Shown here one piece after another: positions 22,743-30,634 of a stretch of DNA of 64,000 nt; within the stretch, counting starts at the first letter, position 1, and every line of letters begins with the position of its first letter. The stretch is from positions 236,794 to 300,793 of the forward strand of contig DDTO01000002.1 of NCBI GenBank assembly GCA_002344135.1, given 5' to 3'. Source of the stretch: Chthonomonas sp. UBA2362. Its GTDB lineage: Bacteria > Armatimonadota > Fimbriimonadia > Fimbriimonadales > Fimbriimonadaceae. The notes beneath the pieces were generated by a model. That model was not told the DNA's origin, did no database searches, and saw nothing but the letters and a program-made list of their open reading frames with translations. The position numbers and the translations under genes are program-made.

Positions 22743-23850
22743 ACGCGGTCTCAGGCATCGCCGTTTCACCTTGCGTCCGGCGTTCGCGAACGATTTCTTG
22801 GATCGCCATTAGCACCGTGAGCAGCACCGGGCCGGCCATGATGCCGACCGGACCGAGGGCGAGCACGCCGCCAAGCAGGCTGAAGAAAATCGCCATCGGA
22901 TGCAGCGGGACCTTTGCGCTGATCACGAAGGGCCTCAGGACATTGTCGATCTGGCTGATCACGCCGAAGCCGAACGCGAGCAGCAGAGCCCCCGCGAGTG
23001 GCCTTCCCTGCGCGATCAAGGCCAGCCCGACCGGCACATAAATCACCGGCGCCCCGAGAAGGGGGATGACACAAAGGATGGTCGTGGCGAGGGCGAGGAT
23101 CATCGGTGAGGGCGCGCCTGCGATCGCATAGGCGATGCCGGCAAGAGTCCCCTGGATCAGAGCGACAAGAACGACCCCCTGGAAGACGGCCCGAATCGTG
23201 TCGGCCATCTTCAGCATAAGCGCTTCCGCCTTCTCTGGCGGAAGGGGGATCAATTGCAAAGCCGGGTCCTTCAGCCGCCCGCCGTCGCGCAGCATGAAGA
23301 ACATCGTGAGAAGGGCTACCACCAACGTGAAAATTCCGAAGCCGATGCTGTAAACCAGCTTGCCCAAGGGGCCGCTGAGCCTCTGACCGAGATCTTTCCC
23401 GTTCTCACTAATCCAGTCGCTTACCTTGAACTTCGCTCCCACTCCTTTGATCAGGGGGTCGGTGAATGCGTCCAGACGATCGAGCAGGTCCGAGGTGCCG
23501 AGACCGGTCTGCCCCGCCGGCGCGGCGGCCTGGATATCGCTGACGATTCCCCCCACTTGGACGACCGCCACGATTCCGATCGCCACGAGAGGAACCACGA
23601 TGAGGGCGAGCGTCCCCAAGACCGTCAGTCCCGCCGCGAGGTTGTCCGCCATGCGCTTTCGCAGGCGACGATAGAACGGCATCATAAGGACGCTGAACAC
23701 CGCTGCCCACATGAGAGCAGGGAAGAAGGGGGCCAACAACATGCCCGAAGCCACGACCACGAGCAAGGCGATTCCCCAAAAGGCGATCGTACGGTATTTG
23801 GCTTCGAAATCGCGCTCTGGCATCGGTTGGATGAGGTTACCGAACGGCAC
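22723..23850 (-). CDS. AI-2E family transporter (PF01594)
   Basis: A 375-residue inner-membrane protein with about eight helices in the family pattern: two near the N-terminus (AFWGIALLVVVASGMLLAPF, MWAAVFSVLMMPFYRRL), GLTVLGTLALIVVPLVAIGI, then a soluble segment, LVYSIGFGIFTLVVALLTMFF with MLRDG, and a C-terminal bundle with ALATTILCVIPLLGAPVIYVPVG, ISQIDNVLRPF and GGVLALGPVGIMAGPVLLTV. Family members export autoinducer-2, indole or act as Na+/H+ antiporters; which applies is unknown. The start is GTG 23850 or ATG 23823. Confidence 0.92.
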   Translation of the reverse strand: MPFGNLIQPMPERDFEAKYRTIAFWGIALLVVVASGMLLAPFFPALMWAAVFSVLMMPFYRRLRKRMADNLAAGLTVLGTLALIVVPLVAIGIVAVVQVGGIVSDIQAAAPAGQTGLGTSDLLDRLDAFTDPLIKGVGAKFKVSDWISENGKDLGQRLSGPLGKLVYSIGFGIFTLVVALLTMFFMLRDGGRLKDPALQLIPLPPEKAEALMLKMADTIRAVFQGVVLVALIQGTLAGIAYAIAGAPSPMILALATTILCVIPLLGAPVIYVPVGLALIAQGRPLAGALLLAFGFGVISQIDNVLRPFVISAKVPLHPMAIFFSLLGGVLALGPVGIMAGPVLLTVLMAIQEIVRERRTQGETAMPETAFTLEPE

Positions 23851-23861
23851 GGCTCGAGGTT

Positions 23862-24269
23862 TCAGTCGGGCAGCGAATCGAAGAAGCGATCCAGGATTCG
23901 ACAGGCCGACTCACCGTCGACTGCGCGGCGACGCTTGGCAGCCTTGAGGCCTGAATCCGCCATCGCGGCGTGGGATTCGAGGCTGGTAAGAGATTCGTCT
24001 ACGAGCCGAACGTCGAGCCCCCGGGAACGAATCTCGTCGGCGAGTCGGCGGCAGATCGTCGCCTGGCGGTCATCGTCCGGGTTCTCCGGGACGCCGACTA
24101 CGACGGCCTCGGTTTCCTCGCGGGCGGCAAGATCAGCGATGGCCGACGCGTCCTTGCCGAGCGAGCCCGAGGCAGCGAGCGAGGGGCGCGGCCGACACGC
24201 CCGCGGCGAAGATTCGCCGACCGCGACTCCGATCCGTTTGCGGCCGAAGTCGACGCCGAGCGCCCTCAA
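23862..24269 (-). CDS. ruvX: Putative Holliday junction resolvase / pre-16S rRNA nuclease YqgF
   Basis: RNase H-fold nuclease of 135 residues. ALGVDFGRKRIGVAVGE carries the first catalytic Asp, EAVVVGVPENPDDD the second acidic strand, and VRLVDESLTSLESHA the third. In E. coli YqgF processes the 16S rRNA 5' end. The start is TTG at 24269, which forms a TTGA overlap with the stop of the phosphatase gene; longer in-frame ATG starts read back through that gene. Ends 11 bases before the start of the AI-2E gene, so the phosphatase, ruvX and AI-2E genes may be co-transcribed. Confidence 0.92.
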   Translation of the reverse strand: MRALGVDFGRKRIGVAVGESSPRACRPRPSLAASGSLGKDASAIADLAAREETEAVVVGVPENPDDDRQATICRRLADEIRSRGLDVRLVDESLTSLESHAAMADSGLKAAKRRRAVDGESACRILDRFFDSLPD

Positions 24270-25018
24270 CGGTAGAAGGCCTCCAGCACCGCATCGTGAA
24301 GGTGGCCGTTGGTCGCGATTGCCTCCTCGGCGAGGCTGGGCGAGCCTCGAAAGTCGGTGAACCGGCCCCCCGCCTCCTCGACGATGACCGAGACCGCCGA
24401 GATATCCCAGCGGGCCACGCGGGGGTCGATCATGACGTCGGCGCGTCCGGTTGCGACGAGGACGTGGCCATAAGCATCGCCCCAGGTTCGGGCGACCCGG
24501 GTTCGCTCGACGAGGCTCAGATAACCTTCGAGCCTCGCGCATGCGCGGAGGGTCGCGACGCTGCCGTGGACGATCGTGGCGTCCTCGAGGCGATCCACCC
24601 CGGAGACACGACACGGCCGCCCGTTCCAGTACGCGCCTCCGCCTCTTTCGGCGTACACCAGATCGCCGAGAGCAGGAAATACGGCGACTCCCAGGCCGGG
24701 GACGTCGGCCTCTTCATAGGCGAGAAGGGTGCCGTAAAGCGGGACTCCGGCCACGAACGACTTGGTGCCGTCGATCGGATCGACCACCCATCGTCGGTCG
24801 GTGACGCCATCAAGGCCCTCTTCCTCGCCGAGCACGGTTTCGCCGGGAAATCGTTCGGCGATCCTTTCTCGAATCAGGCGTTCCGCCCGGCGATCGGCAC
24901 GCGTCACCGGAGTGGAATCGCCTTTGTATTCCGTATGAAGGGGGACTTGGAAGTCCGCCAGGGTTGAGCGGGCGGCTTCGAAGGCGGTTTCGATGGCGAA
25001 CGCCAGCCGAGGCGACAT
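24266..25018 (-). CDS. Inositol monophosphatase family protein (possibly histidinol-phosphatase HisN)
   Basis: Mg-dependent phosphatase of 250 residues. Metal-binding motifs are LGEEEG, VDPIDGTKSFVAG and RWDISAVSVIVEEAGG. The family includes inositol monophosphatase, fructose bisphosphatase-like enzymes and HisN. The FVAGVPLYGTLLAYEE region is closest to the HisN type, but no his genes lie nearby. The start ATG at 25018 is preceded by CAAACT and six bases, the leaderless arrangement; a start at 25081 would add 21 residues without family similarity. Coupled to ruvX. Confidence 0.9.
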   Translation of the reverse strand: MSPRLAFAIETAFEAARSTLADFQVPLHTEYKGDSTPVTRADRRAERLIRERIAERFPGETVLGEEEGLDGVTDRRWVVDPIDGTKSFVAGVPLYGTLLAYEEADVPGLGVAVFPALGDLVYAERGGGAYWNGRPCRVSGVDRLEDATIVHGSVATLRACARLEGYLSLVERTRVARTWGDAYGHVLVATGRADVMIDPRVARWDISAVSVIVEEAGGRFTDFRGSPSLAEEAIATNGHLHDAVLEAFYR

Positions 25019-25024
25019 GTCGCT

Positions 25025-25030
25025 AGTTTG
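25025..25030 (-). promoter_or_regulatory. -10-like CAAACT, six bases before the phosphatase start
   Basis: On the minus strand CAAACT is followed by AGCGAC and ATG at 25018. No Shine-Dalgarno site is present. Confidence 0.3.
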
Positions 25031-25086
25031 GACGTTCTGGGCACCTAAGTAACGGGACCGAGATTGCCGATGATTACGCATAGAGA

Positions 25087-25701
25087 ATGAGCACTCGGTT
25101 CCAGCTCACCAGCTTCGAGAGGGCGCGAGCCCGCTGCACGCGGATGACCGACCAAGCGGTCCTCTCCGGATGGATTTCGTCAACGACTACAGATGCGGTC
25201 ATCCTCGCCATGAGGCCCGATACGGACATCCAGGCCGGACAAGGGCTCGCCGTCGAGGCGTTTGGAACTGGAGTTCGTGCGGTGTTCCTCGCCAAAGTGG
25301 CGAGCGTGAGCCTGGACGAAGAGGCGGATCAATTGGTTGCGTGCCTCACGGTCCGCAGCGCTATCCGATTTCTCAATGCCACCCAAGAGAGCCGCTTTCG
25401 AGCCTATCCGATGTCGATCTCGATTCTGCGCGCGCCGACTTCGATCGTCGGCTCGATCGAAGATGTCTCCAATCATGGACTGGGTGCGGTTTTTAAGGAA
25501 GAAGTTCCTATTGGGGAAACGCTCGCTCTCAGCGTCCAGACGGCCGGGCAATCCTTGATCCTCGAGGGCGAGGCTCGGTACTGCCGACCCGTGGCTGAGG
25601 GCGAGTTCCGCGTCGGGTTTCGCTTGAACGAGGCGCCACGTTTGGTGCAGGCACGCTGGAACGCTCTGGTCGAAGGACACCGGAAGAGAGAGGCGGCCTA
25701 A
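25087..25701 (+). CDS. PilZ-domain protein
   Basis: A 204-residue protein with an N-terminal YcgR-like half (TDQAVLSGWISSTTTDAVIL, GQGLAVEAFGTGVRAVFLAK) and a C-terminal PilZ domain. The PilZ signature is seen as QESRFRAYPMSIS (Arg-x3-x-type site, reduced) and GSIEDVSNHGLGAVF (the D/N-x-S-x-x-G motif), followed by a beta barrel. PilZ proteins bind cyclic di-GMP and modulate motility or polysaccharide output. The RxxxR part is incomplete, so binding is uncertain. Divergent from the phosphatase; followed 33 bases later by trxB with its own promoter. Confidence 0.8.
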   Translation: MSTRFQLTSFERARARCTRMTDQAVLSGWISSTTTDAVILAMRPDTDIQAGQGLAVEAFGTGVRAVFLAKVASVSLDEEADQLVACLTVRSAIRFLNATQESRFRAYPMSISILRAPTSIVGSIEDVSNHGLGAVFKEEVPIGETLALSVQTAGQSLILEGEARYCRPVAEGEFRVGFRLNEAPRLVQARWNALVEGHRKREAA

Positions 25702-25719
25702 GGTCGGAACCAGGACCCA

Positions 25720-25727
25720 GGTACCCT
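25720..25727 (+). promoter_or_regulatory. Extended -10 (GGTACCCT) seven bases before trxB
   Basis: TACCCT at 25722-25727 is followed by CGGAAAC and the ATG at 25735. No Shine-Dalgarno site, so the message is probably leaderless. Confidence 0.5.
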
Positions 25728-25734
25728 CGGAAAC

Positions 25735-26691
25735 ATGGTTCACGAGGTCATTATCATCGGATCCGGCCCGGCCGGCTACACCGCGGCGCTCTATGCGGCA
25801 CGCGCCGATTTGAATCCCCTGCTGTTCGCCGGCATCCTGCCGGGCGGTCAGTTGATGATCACGACCGACGTCGAGAACTACCCCGGATTCCCAGAGGGAA
25901 TCCTCGGCCCGGAAATGATGGCCCTCTTCCGCAAACAGGTCGAGCGATTCGGGACGACGATCCGCGACGAAGAGGTTACGAAGGTCGATCTGTCATCGCG
26001 GCCTTTCCGGCTTTGGGCGGGCGAAGAGGAACTGGCCGCCAAGGCCGTCGTGGTGGCGACCGGAGCGAGCGCCAAGTGGCTCGGCCTCGATTCGGAGGTC
26101 ACGTATGGCGGCTACGGCGTCAGCGCATGCGCCACCTGCGACGGGTTCTTCTTCCGCGGGAAGGAGGTGCTCGTGGTCGGTGGAGGGGACACCGCGATGG
26201 AGGAAGCGAACTACCTCACCCGCCACGCCTCGAAGGTCTATCTGGTCCATCGACGCGATTCGTTCCGCGCGAGCAAGATCATGCAGGATCGAGTCCTTGC
26301 CAACCCCAAGATCGAGGTGGTCTGGAACACGGTCCTCGACGAGATTCTCGGCGTGAGCGAACCCCACCGCAAAGTCACAGGCGTTCGCCTGCGAAGCGCA
26401 CTGGACGATTCGGTCCGCGACATGCCGATCGACGGCGTTTTCATCGCGATCGGCCACAAGCCCAACAGCGACCTCTTCAAGGACTGGCTCGACATGGACG
26501 ATCTCGGTTACCTCAAGGTGGAGCCCTACAGCACGCGGACCAAGATTCCCGGCGTGTTCGTGTGTGGCGACGTCGCGGACAGTGTCTATCGCCAGGCCGT
26601 CACGGCGGCTGGCACCGGCTGCATGGCCGCGATCGACGCCGAGCGTTGGCTGGAGGCCCAAGCACATGCCGAGGCAACGGCTGTGTCCTAA
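25735..26691 (+). CDS. trxB: Thioredoxin reductase
   Basis: NADPH:thioredoxin oxidoreductase of 318 residues. FAD motif IIGSGPAGYTAALYAARA, redox-active CATCDGFFF, NADPH motif VVGGGDTAMEEANYLTRHAS and the C-terminal FAD contact VFVCGDVADSVYRQAVTAAG are all intact. AGILPGGQLMITTDVENYPG is the usual N-terminal block. The start is set by a TACCCT hexamer seven bases upstream. It overlaps the convergent glycosyltransferase by four bases. It supports thioredoxin-dependent repair, including MsrA in this same window. Confidence 0.97.
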   Translation: MVHEVIIIGSGPAGYTAALYAARADLNPLLFAGILPGGQLMITTDVENYPGFPEGILGPEMMALFRKQVERFGTTIRDEEVTKVDLSSRPFRLWAGEEELAAKAVVVATGASAKWLGLDSEVTYGGYGVSACATCDGFFFRGKEVLVVGGGDTAMEEANYLTRHASKVYLVHRRDSFRASKIMQDRVLANPKIEVVWNTVLDEILGVSEPHRKVTGVRLRSALDDSVRDMPIDGVFIAIGHKPNSDLFKDWLDMDDLGYLKVEPYSTRTKIPGVFVCGDVADSVYRQAVTAAGTGCMAAIDAERWLEAQAHAEATAVS

Positions 26692-27902
26692 GCCTTTGCC
26701 AATCTGGCGACCTCCGCTAGTACCGACTCCGTCTTGTCGAGGACGGCGTCGATCGTGAAAGCTTCCTGCACGCGCTGAGCCCCCGCGCGGGCCAACGAGA
26801 GGCGGAGGGATGGATCGTCGAGTATGCGGGCCATACGGTCGGCGAGGGCGCCGGCGTCTTCCTTGGGATAGATCAGCGCGCTCACTTCGTCCTCCGCGAT
26901 CTCCCGGATCGCGCCCGAGTCGCTGTTGATCAGGGGCGCCCCACAGGCCATCGCTTCGATCGAGGTCCGCCCGAACGGTTCGTCCCAGATCGGGGGGTTG
27001 ATAAACGCGACCGCCGCTCGCATCTGGGCAATAACCTCGGCGTGGGGCCTGCGACCGAGGAACTCGATCCGGTCTTCGAGCCCGAGGTCGAGTACGCGCT
27101 GTCTCACCTCGGTCCCGTAGGGCTCCGGGCCATCCCCGATGATCCGTAGGCTCCAGGGCCTCTCGCGGAGCATCGACGCGGCCTCGATCGCCACGTGGAT
27201 GCCCTTGTGACGTTCCAATTGGCAGGCGATCAAGAAGATCGGGTCACGGGGCAGGCGTAACTCGTCGGCGGGCGTTACGGGGAAGTCGATCCCGCGATGA
27301 ATCACGAAGGAGTGCCGCATCGGGAAACCACTCTCTTTGTATCGCGATTCCAAGAAGTGCGAGTTGAAGCTGACGTAGTCGTACCTGATCGAGCGAAAAA
27401 GCCGGTACCACCGCCGCGAGAACACAGAGAGATTCCATTGTGCCAGGCGGCTCGCGGCTTCGATCTTCTTCTGTTCCAGCATGAAGTAGTCTCCCATGTT
27501 CCAAAGCACCGGAATGCCGGCCCTGTCGAACCGGTGGAAGAGTGCGGGGCCGATGCTTTGCATCCCGAAGAACATTGCCACGTCGTACGGGCGGTCCTCC
27601 AGAAATCGGCGAACGATCGGCAGATTCGGTCGCGCTGCGCGAAGCCTGAGATAGAGCGGCCACCACCCGTGCATCCTCGGGTGCCTGCGGCGCAGTTCTT
27701 CGTCGGCGATCTCGGGTGTGAAGCAGAGGAGGCGATGCACATGAGGTTCCGGCGGCACCTCGGCGCCCTCCGGGGGCCGTCGCGTCAGGACATCCACCTC
27801 GTAACCCCGGGAACGAAGCCCGTCCACCGTCTTCTGTGCGCTCAGTTCGAGACCGCCGATGTAATCGGGCGGGTAGAGGTTGCTGACGACGAGGACCTTC
27901 AT
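26688..27902 (-). CDS. Glycosyltransferase family 4 (GT-B fold)
   Basis: A 404-residue GT4 enzyme. The N-terminal domain starts VLVVSNLYPPDYIGGLELSA, the usual Gly-rich loop, and the C-terminal domain has FLIACQLERHKGIHVAIEAA, LRIIGDGPEP, IEFLGRRPHAEVIAQM and the E-x7-E region GRTSIEAMACGAPLINSDSGA. It transfers a sugar from an activated nucleotide to an unknown acceptor, perhaps exopolysaccharide or LPS. The start ATG at 27902 lies nine bases after GGTACCCT. No other glycan genes adjoin. Divergent from a small membrane protein. Confidence 0.92.
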   Translation of the reverse strand: MKVLVVSNLYPPDYIGGLELSAQKTVDGLRSRGYEVDVLTRRPPEGAEVPPEPHVHRLLCFTPEIADEELRRRHPRMHGWWPLYLRLRAARPNLPIVRRFLEDRPYDVAMFFGMQSIGPALFHRFDRAGIPVLWNMGDYFMLEQKKIEAASRLAQWNLSVFSRRWYRLFRSIRYDYVSFNSHFLESRYKESGFPMRHSFVIHRGIDFPVTPADELRLPRDPIFLIACQLERHKGIHVAIEAASMLRERPWSLRIIGDGPEPYGTEVRQRVLDLGLEDRIEFLGRRPHAEVIAQMRAAVAFINPPIWDEPFGRTSIEAMACGAPLINSDSGAIREIAEDEVSALIYPKEDAGALADRMARILDDPSLRLSLARAGAQRVQEAFTIDAVLDKTESVLAEVARLAKA

Positions 27903-27911
27903 CCGCGCGAA

Positions 27912-27919
27912 AGGGTACC
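27912..27919 (-). promoter_or_regulatory. Extended -10 (GGTACCCT) at the glycosyltransferase
   Basis: Same octamer as at trxB, here nine bases before the ATG at 27902 on the minus strand. Confidence 0.45.
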
Positions 27920-27965
27920 AGCGCGTCGAATCGCCACGGGCGGGCGGGTCGTCCCTTTGGGGAGG

Positions 27966-28424
27966 ATGAAGAAGTCGACGATCCTTTGGATCAGCCTCGG
28001 CGTAGTGGGCTTCGTCGCCCTCGTGCTGTTCGTGACGCATCTTGCGATGACGCACTACTTTCAGGGCGAGTGGGCGCGCGCCGGGCAGTACGGCGATATG
28101 TTCGGCGTGGCGGATGCCATCTTCTCAGGCTTGGCCCTGACCGCCGCCGCGGTTGCCCTCTGGTACCAGGGCGCCGAGGTTAAGGCGACGCTCAACGACA
28201 TCTCTCACACGCAGCGCGAGCACAAGCAGGCTGCGGAACTCCAGGCGCTGGCTTCCCTGATCGATGCGCTCGAGGCCGAGTCGGGCCGCACGGCGGAGAG
28301 CGCCTACGTCTATCAGGGCACGAGCTACACTTCGAGCGAGCTTCGGTCACTCCTCATGGAAGTGCTCATCCGAGACTACGAGCAGATCGCTGCGGCGCAC
28401 CATCGCAAGGGCCGGTCCCGCTAG
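27966..28424 (+). CDS. Hypothetical two-helix membrane protein
   Basis: A 152-residue protein with two membrane helices (WISLGVVGFVALVLFVTHLA and FSGLALTAAAVALWYQG) separated by the segment GQYGDMFGVADAIFSGLA, followed by a charged coiled coil and a basic tail. The GDMFG-x-FSGLA segment between two helices followed by a coiled coil recurs in membrane proteins annotated as putative phage abortive-infection proteins, so a defence or sensing role is possible but not shown. The ATG at 27966 has GGGGAGG directly against it, which is too close for normal use; TTG 27957 is an alternative start. Confidence 0.65.
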   Translation: MKKSTILWISLGVVGFVALVLFVTHLAMTHYFQGEWARAGQYGDMFGVADAIFSGLALTAAAVALWYQGAEVKATLNDISHTQREHKQAAELQALASLIDALEAESGRTAESAYVYQGTSYTSSELRSLLMEVLIRDYEQIAAAHHRKGRSR

Positions 28425-28452
28425 CCCACTTTCGCCCGGACTGGTGAGTGAG

Positions 28453-28665
28453 TTACTCCGACTCTTCCTTTTCGTCTTCGAGGGCGTCGACGGCGGCCAG
28501 GTCGCTGGCTTCGCTTCGAACAGAATGCGGCTGCAATTCGTCGGGATTGATCTGGGTGATGCTGCGCAGGTCCTTGTCTTTGCAACACACGAAGTCGGTC
28601 TTGACCGAGGCGAGCCACGCAGGCACCTTCGACATCGGTTTCTTACAAATCGAGCAGTACACCAT
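28453..28665 (-). CDS. Small CxxC protein of unknown function
   Basis: A 70-residue protein beginning VYCSICKKPM with a second cysteine pair in FVCCKDKDL, which could form a zinc knuckle, followed by an acidic C-terminal tail (ALEDEKEESE). GGAAGAAG lies about eight bases before the ATG. It starts three bases after the stop of the small membrane protein at 28669-28926, so the two form an operon. No family recognised. Confidence 0.7.
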   Translation of the reverse strand: MVYCSICKKPMSKVPAWLASVKTDFVCCKDKDLRSITQINPDELQPHSVRSEASDLAAVDALEDEKEESE

Positions 28666-28668
28666 AGG

Positions 28669-28926
28669 CTAGGCTTCTTCCCCCATTTCCTCTCTGTAGT
28701 GTTGTACGGTCATTTTGTGGGAGATGATCCCGTTCACGAGCATGACCGCCGCGCCCCCCCAGTAGATGAGGAAAATCCAGTCTTCCGGGATCTGACCCGG
28801 ATCGCGGATTGCTTGGTTGCCGCCTAGGAATGGCAGGCCGACGACCCCGATGATGAAGAGGATGCCGGCAATCCAGAAGTAGGTGTTTTTCCACCAGACC
28901 GGTTTCGGCGTCTCCTTGCTCTTCAC
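28669..28926 (-). CDS. Small two-helix membrane protein
   Basis: An 85-residue protein with two membrane helices: TYFWIAGILFIIGVVGLPFLG and DWIFLIYWGGAAVMLVNGII, flanked by a basic N-terminus (KSKETPKPVWWKN). Function unknown. Start taken as GTG 28926, eight bases after TAGACT; longer in-frame starts only read the antisense of OsmC. Confidence 0.65.
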   Translation of the reverse strand: MKSKETPKPVWWKNTYFWIAGILFIIGVVGLPFLGGNQAIRDPGQIPEDWIFLIYWGGAAVMLVNGIISHKMTVQHYREEMGEEA

Positions 28927-28934
28927 GACCCAAT

Positions 28935-28940
28935 AGTCTA
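28935..28940 (-). promoter_or_regulatory. -10-like TAGACT, eight bases before the start at 28926
   Basis: The hexamer sits on the minus strand 28 bases from the divergent OsmC -10 (28968-28973). Confidence 0.4.
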
Positions 28941-28967
28941 CCTGGGCTGAATTCAGCCGTCCGAAGT

Positions 28968-28973
28968 CAGAAT
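28968..28973 (+). promoter_or_regulatory. -10-like CAGAAT, seven bases before osmC
   Basis: Context GAAGTCAGAAT followed by seven bases and ATG 28981. The same 11-base string precedes the TauE gene at 40837-40847, also with a seven-base gap. Confidence 0.45.
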
Positions 28974-28980
28974 GAAGCCG

Positions 28981-29394
28981 ATGGTGAAGGTAGAGTGGCA
29001 GGGCGGCATGAAGTTCGAGTCGACGCCTCCGAGCGGCTCGAAGTTGGTCTTGGATGCGCTGCCGGATGTAGGTGGAGGTGGCGAAGGACCATCGCCGGTG
29101 GAAACACTGCTCTCGGCGATCGGCGCCTGCGCGGCGATGGACGTGATTTCGATCCTGAAAAAGAAGCGGCAAGTCGTGACGGCCTACCGAATCGAAATCG
29201 AGGGAGAGCGCGTTCCGCCGGGGAACTGGCCGCGACCGTTCCTTTCGATCGTCGTCCGTCACATCGTGTCGGGCGAGAACATCGACCCGGCTGCCGTCGA
29301 ACGGGCAGTTCAGCTCAGCGACGAGAAATACTGCTCGGTGATCGCTACTCTGCGCCAGTCACCCACCGTCACTTCGGAGTGGGTGGTGGAATAA
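28981..29394 (+). CDS. OsmC-family peroxiredoxin-like protein
   Basis: A 137-residue OsmC/Ohr-superfamily protein, thiol peroxidases for organic hydroperoxides. The first conserved Cys is in PVETLLSAIGACAAMDVISIL and the second in LSDEKYCSVIATL, as usual for the OsmC (YhfA-like) branch. The start is taken as ATG 28981, seven bases after CAGAAT; ATG 28972 would add three residues and overlap the hexamer. It lies two bases before ccmA, so it may be co-transcribed with the ccm genes. Confidence 0.92.
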   Translation: MVKVEWQGGMKFESTPPSGSKLVLDALPDVGGGGEGPSPVETLLSAIGACAAMDVISILKKKRQVVTAYRIEIEGERVPPGNWPRPFLSIVVRHIVSGENIDPAAVERAVQLSDEKYCSVIATLRQSPTVTSEWVVE

Positions 29395-29396
29395 CG

Positions 29397-29975
29397 GTGC
29401 TTGCCGTTCGCGACCTCGGCCGCAAGTTCGGTCCGCGGTGGGTGCTTCGGCACATCGAGTTTTCCTTGGAGCCGGGGGAGGTCTTGGTCGTTAGAGGACG
29501 GAACGGGGCCGGAAAGTCGACCTTGTTGCGTCTCCTTGCCGGCCTGCTCAGCCCCAGCGAGGGAACGGTGGCGCTCCCGCCTGGTCCACTACGCACCGCG
29601 GTCGGGTACGCAGCTCTCGATCTCGCCTTATATCCCGGCCTCACCGCGCGCGAGCATCTGCAATTCTCGGCAACGATGCGGCAGATCGAAGACAGCGGCG
29701 ATGTCCTCCTCGGCCAAGTTGGGCTGGCGAACGCGGCCGATCGCCCGGTAGGGCAGTTTTCGTCCGGGATGAGGGCCCGGCTCAAGTTGGCGTTGGCCCT
29801 GCAGGCCTCTCCGCCTGTCCTCTTGCTCGACGAGCCGACCGCTTCGCTCGACGAAGAAGGAAGAGCCATCGTGGACACGCTCGTCGACCGTCAGCGAGAT
29901 CGCGGGGTGGTCGTGTTGGCCACCAACGATCCTCACGACTGCCGACAGGCGACGGGAGTGCTGCAACTCGAATGA
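29397..29975 (+). CDS. ccmA: Heme exporter ATP-binding protein
   Basis: ABC ATPase of 192 residues. Walker A is GRNGAGKSTLL, signature motif QFSSGMRARLKLALAL and Walker B PVLLLDEPTASLD. The short length, the GLLSPSEGTV segment and the position directly before ccmB and ccmC identify it as CcmA rather than another ABC subunit. It powers the CcmABCD complex that releases holo-CcmE in system I cytochrome c maturation. The start is GTG 29397, two bases after osmC. It overlaps ccmB by ATGA. Confidence 0.88.
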   Translation: MLAVRDLGRKFGPRWVLRHIEFSLEPGEVLVVRGRNGAGKSTLLRLLAGLLSPSEGTVALPPGPLRTAVGYAALDLALYPGLTAREHLQFSATMRQIEDSGDVLLGQVGLANAADRPVGQFSSGMRARLKLALALQASPPVLLLDEPTASLDEEGRAIVDTLVDRQRDRGVVVLATNDPHDCRQATGVLQLE

Positions 29976-30634
29976 AAGAGGTCGCTGCCGTATTTCAAAA
30001 GGAATGGCGAGCCGAAGTTCGGAGCCGCCACGGTCTCTTCACCGCCGGCCTCTTCTCGGTCCTCGCGGTCGTCGCCATGTCGTTTGCGGGCTATGGGCTG
30101 CGGCCGAGCGGGAGCCTCGCGGCGGGCATGCTCTGCGTCACGCTGCTGTTCTCCGCCATCCTGGCCCTGCCGAGGACCTTTCTTATCGAGGACGAGCAAG
30201 GCACCTTCGATCTATTGCGGCTGATAGGAGAGCCTGGCCCGGTCTTCGTCGGCAAGACCCTTTACAACATCGTCCAGATGCTCGTCACGGGAGCGCTGCT
30301 GGGTACGGTGTTCCTCGCTCTCTCTGGGGTCGAGGTCCGCTCCGGGCCGTTGTTGGTGGCGGGCCTTGGGCTCCAATGCGTCGCGCTCGCGGCGGCGGTA
30401 TCCTTGTGCGGAGCTTTGGTCATCGGTGCATCGAATCGGTGGGTGCTCGCGGGGGCGGTTGCCATGCCGCTCTTGCTTCCCCAAGTCTTTCTCGGTGTCG
30501 GCGCCTTGCGCGTCGCCTTGGGTGAGGGGATGTCGGCCGGAGGTTGGCAAAGTGTGGCGGGCCTCGCGGGCTTTGCGGTCGCCGCGCTCGCGTCGGGACC
30601 GCTGATCGCTTCCGCTGTGTGGAGGGAGGAATGA
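29972..30634 (+). CDS. ccmB: Heme exporter protein CcmB
   Basis: A 220-residue membrane protein with six helices, starting with the amphipathic VAAVFQKEWRAEVRSRHGLF and continuing GLFSVLAVVAMSFAG, the conserved LPRTFLIEDEQGTFDLLRL (CcmB signature E..G..DLL), and QMLVTGALLGTVFLAL. It is the permease of the CcmABCD ABC transporter. Coupled at both ends by ATGA overlaps to ccmA and ccmC. Confidence 0.92.
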   Translation: MKEVAAVFQKEWRAEVRSRHGLFTAGLFSVLAVVAMSFAGYGLRPSGSLAAGMLCVTLLFSAILALPRTFLIEDEQGTFDLLRLIGEPGPVFVGKTLYNIVQMLVTGALLGTVFLALSGVEVRSGPLLVAGLGLQCVALAAAVSLCGALVIGASNRWVLAGAVAMPLLLPQVFLGVGALRVALGEGMSAGGWQSVAGLAGFAVAALASGPLIASAVWREE

